Shown here in pieces: positions 6,064-7,712 of a DNA stretch of 7,712 nucleotides. The position numbers were made by a program, and so were the translations under genes. The stretch spans positions 2,896-10,607 of the forward strand of contig JAHEMS010000084.1 in NCBI GenBank assembly GCA_024643595.1. Reading direction: 5' to 3'. Below the pieces are notes generated by a model. It was not told the DNA's origin, searched no databases, and was given only the letters and a program-made list of their open reading frames with translations. Positions within the stretch are counted from its first letter, which is position 1. Every line of letters begins with the position of its first letter. Source of the DNA: Bacteroidota bacterium. Its GTDB lineage: Bacteria > Bacteroidota > Bacteroidia > Cytophagales > Cyclobacteriaceae.

Positions 6064-6683
6064 AAGAGCGGATTGCCAAAGGCTTTGACTTACTGTCTCC
6101 GGTTTATGATCGTTTAGCCCGACTGATCATTGGCAGGGATATCGTTCTTTCACAGCTTTATTTTTTAGACCAATTCAGGGGATGCAAAAGTCTTCTGATT
6201 TTAGGGGCGGGAACGGGATGGGTATTAAAGGATGTATGTAAAAACTTTACCGATTTGAAGATCGATTATATCGAATTGTCTCCCGGCATGATAAGAAAAG
6301 CCAGAATAAAATTGGAGGATAATAAGCAGATAACTTTTATTCAAGGAACTGAGGATGACATACCAAATCATGGATATGATGGTGTGATTACAAATTTCTA
6401 TTTAGATATGTTTACGGAAAGAAGTTTGAGCAGGGTAATAGGAAAAATAAGATCAGCAGTAAGTCAGGATTCAATTTGGGTAGTTACCGACTTTGTGAAT
6501 GAGCGAAAAATGCAGGCTATTAAATTATGGTGTATGTACAGATTTTTTAGAATGATGACTCGTATCGAAGCGGGAAAGTTAGCAGATTGGAAATCAGTAA
6601 TTCATAAAGCGGGATTTAGACTTTCACAAAGCGTAAGATTCAATAATGGTTTTATAACATCAAATCTTTATCAATTAGATTGA
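6060..6683 (+). CDS. Class I SAM-dependent methyltransferase
   Basis: This is a 207-residue soluble protein with a Rossmann-type methyltransferase fold. The glycine-rich SAM-binding motif I is LLILGAGTGWVL (residues 45-56). The acidic residue that normally binds the SAM ribose is E72, in YIELSPGM. VITNFYLDMF (about 111-120) corresponds to motif II and VVTDF (about 142-146) to motif III. The N-terminus (AKGFDLLSPVYDRLARL) resembles the FDxxAxxYD opening of UbiE-like quinone methyltransferases. The C-terminal part (MYRFFRMMTRIEA, then DWKSVIHKAGF) probably forms the acceptor site. It overlaps the preceding membrane gene through ATGA, indicating translational coupling and suggesting that it methylates a lipid or quinone-like product of that protein. 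The acceptor itself is unknown; identity as UbiE/MenG is not claimed. Confidence 0.8.
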   Translation: MKERIAKGFDLLSPVYDRLARLIIGRDIVLSQLYFLDQFRGCKSLLILGAGTGWVLKDVCKNFTDLKIDYIELSPGMIRKARIKLEDNKQITFIQGTEDDIPNHGYDGVITNFYLDMFTERSLSRVIGKIRSAVSQDSIWVVTDFVNERKMQAIKLWCMYRFFRMMTRIEAGKLADWKSVIHKAGFRLSQSVRFNNGFITSNLYQLD

Positions 6684-6685
6684 TA
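6669..6685. repeat. Short inverted repeat over the methyltransferase stop codon
   Basis: TATCAAT (6669-6675) and ATTGATA (6679-6685) are exact reverse complements separated by TAG. The repeat spans the TGA stop at 6681-6683. It is A/T-rich with no T-tract, so it is not a convincing terminator. It could be a chance palindrome or a weak binding site. Confidence 0.3.
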
Positions 6686-6719
6686 TCAAATTTCAAATCA
6701 GGACACATAACCTTATCCC

Positions 6720-7433
6720 ATGAAATATATTATTCTTAGTCTTTTTTTTGCTTGGGTTATTTCCTGCGACCAGGATAAGAACACTGTACCATTAGGCGCA
6801 CCAGTTATGCCGCCACGACAATTAAGTGCAGCTTTTCTGGTCGTCGATGGCGTTTATAATTCTGAACTAATTGCGCCTATGGATGTATTGCAGCACACCG
6901 TCTTTCACCATGATCATGGGATCAGTGTATTTACGGTATCCGGATCAACAAAGCCGATCACCACTTTTGAAGGATTAAAAATTATTCCTGATTTTTCGTA
7001 TGAAACTGATTCAATACCAGCAATTGATATTTTAGTCGTGCCCAGTGCGCTGCACAGTATGGATTCGGATTTGGAAAACGAAAAACTTATTGAGTTTGTC
7101 CGGAATTCGGGTAAGAGTGCTTCTTATGTTATGTCACTTTGCGATGGCGCTTTTTTGTTGGCAAAAGCGGGGTTATTGGAAATGCATCAATGCACAACAT
7201 TCCCAGGTGATATTGATAAGTTTCGAAATACCTTTCCACATCTTACCGTACATGAAGACGTAAGCTTTGTGCATGACCGCAAAATGATTACATCAGCCGG
7301 TGGAGCAAAGTCTTATGACCCAGCATTATATTTAGTAGAACTTCTGTACGGCAAAACGGCAGCGGATGGCATAGGAAAGGGGCTGGTTATTGACTGGGAT
7401 TTAAGCACCATAAAACACCTTCGTGTTAATTAA
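6720..7433 (+). CDS. DJ-1/PfpI-family domain lipoprotein
   Basis: This 237-residue protein begins with a lipoprotein signal peptide: MKY, a hydrophobic core, then the lipobox VISC with C16 as the lipidated residue, followed by acidic DQDK. The rest (about residues 35-232) is a DJ-1/PfpI, class I glutamine amidotransferase-like domain. E49 in NSELIAPMDVL matches the conserved acidic residue. DILVVPSA (103-110) precedes the nucleophile elbow SLCDGAFLLAKAGLL (139-153) with C141, and TSAGGAKSYDPALYLVE (191-207) forms the C-terminal motif typical of the AraC N-domain and isocyanide-hydratase-like branch. Most members of that branch have Thr after the Cys; here it is Asp142. The activity is unknown; hydrolase, hydratase or stress-sensing roles are all possible. 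Most DJ-1 relatives are cytosolic, so envelope anchoring is unusual. It lies 36 bases after the methyltransferase and may share its transcript. Confidence 0.85.
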   Translation: MKYIILSLFFAWVISCDQDKNTVPLGAPVMPPRQLSAAFLVVDGVYNSELIAPMDVLQHTVFHHDHGISVFTVSGSTKPITTFEGLKIIPDFSYETDSIPAIDILVVPSALHSMDSDLENEKLIEFVRNSGKSASYVMSLCDGAFLLAKAGLLEMHQCTTFPGDIDKFRNTFPHLTVHEDVSFVHDRKMITSAGGAKSYDPALYLVELLYGKTAADGIGKGLVIDWDLSTIKHLRVN

Positions 7434-7443
7434 TTTTTTATTT
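7414..7443 (+). terminator. Possible weak terminator after the lipoprotein gene
   Basis: AACAC (7414-7418) pairs with GTGTT (7423-7427) around a CTTC loop, inside the last codons of the gene. AATTAA and then a six-T run (7434-7439) plus ATTT follow. The stem is only five base pairs and the T-run is displaced, so efficiency is doubtful. Confidence 0.3.
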
Positions 7444-7497
7444 CGCCCTCAATCTTACGTGACTCTTACTTTGGCCTGATGGCGTGTTAAAAAGTGC

Positions 7498-7505
7498 TAA
7501 CTTCG
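7498..7505 (+). promoter_or_regulatory. Weak promoter-like -7 element before the PAS-domain gene
   Basis: TAACTTCG matches TAnnTTTG with one mismatch (C for the second of the three T bases). TTTG is present at 7470-7473, but again 24 bases away. A start near 7511 would leave about 24 bases of leader before ATG 7535, favouring that start over GTG 7484, which lies upstream of the site. Confidence 0.3.
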
Positions 7506-7534
7506 AGATTCCTTCGATCAAAAGCTTATCAGGA

Positions 7535-7712
7535 ATGCTCGCTTCATCAAGTACCCAACATATTATTGATAACCTACCGGTTGTCATATTTGAGTACACC
7601 ATCTTCCCTGACGGATCAAGAGATTTTACCTATTTAAGCCCAGGGTGTGAGGCAATTTTGGGTGTAAGTACAGAGTTACTGCTTAGTGGAAGCCATACGC
7701 TGCAAAATTTTA
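7535..7712 (+). CDS. PAS-domain sensory protein, 5' fragment
   Basis: The frame is open from 7463 to the window end; the first ATG is at 7535. An AGGA sits directly against this ATG, too close to be a standard ribosome site. Fifty-nine residues are visible. STQHIIDNLPVVIFEYTI (residues 6-23) and then FPDGSRDFTYLSPGCEAILG (24-43) read as the start of a PAS domain of the type common in sensor histidine kinases and diguanylate cyclases: the N-cap helix, first strand pair, and the SPGCEAILG turn followed by TELLL. No membrane segment precedes it, so the sensor is probably cytoplasmic. The output domain lies beyond the window, so kinase, cyclase or other function cannot be decided. The frame also permits an earlier GTG at 7484. 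Confidence 0.7.
   Translation, partial: MLASSSTQHIIDNLPVVIFEYTIFPDGSRDFTYLSPGCEAILGVSTELLLSGSHTLQNF

Noticed and set aside
6684..6719. Separate promoter for the lipoprotein gene
   Set aside because: The 36-base gap holds no match to the -7 consensus; shared transcription with the methyltransferase is the simpler reading.
7045..7263. 72-codon plus-strand frame inside the lipoprotein gene
   Set aside because: It overlaps the DJ-1/PfpI coding sequence in another frame, including the catalytic motif, and shows no protein features of its own.

Overview
The window looks like a chromosomal piece from a member of the Bacteroidota, most likely a Cytophagales-type organism. This is inferred from three things. 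The atp genes follow the order a-c-b-delta-alpha-gamma with no beta or epsilon gene after them. Start codons lie in A/T-rich leaders mostly without a Shine-Dalgarno sequence. Promoter-like sites match the Bacteroidota -7 consensus TAnnTTTG. No rRNA, tRNA, CRISPR array or insertion sequence was seen.

Region 1 (about 60-5216) is an F1Fo-ATP synthase operon, atpB-atpE-atpF-atpH-atpA-atpG, all on the plus strand. A consensus -7 element sits just before the preferred atpB start, and a strong intrinsic terminator follows atpG. Together these six genes encode the whole Fo sector (a, c, b), the delta stator cap, the catalytic-hexamer subunit alpha and the rotor shaft gamma. Beta and epsilon must be encoded elsewhere, as is common in this phylum. 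The c-subunit gene is flanked by two RNA hairpins, the second of them terminator-like. This suggests that its transcript level or stability is set separately, which would suit a subunit needed in many copies. Subunit a carries the His/Glu swap also found in mitochondria, and has Ala where most homologues have Asn, four residues after the essential Arg.

Region 2 (about 5236-7433) holds three plus-strand genes. The first is a multi-pass membrane protein with divergent UbiA-type aspartate motifs. Its stop overlaps the start (ATGA) of a class I SAM-dependent methyltransferase. After 36 bases comes a predicted lipoprotein carrying a DJ-1/PfpI (class I glutamine amidotransferase-like) domain. The first two form a translationally coupled pair that could modify an isoprenoid or quinone-like lipid; their substrate is unknown. 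A possible weak terminator ends this group.

Region 3 (7434-7712) is a short spacer with a weak promoter-like site, followed by the 5' end of a gene whose first residues form a PAS domain, cut off by the window edge. The most promising undescribed items are the UbiA-like/methyltransferase pair, the exported DJ-1-like lipoprotein and the hairpin-flanked atpE.
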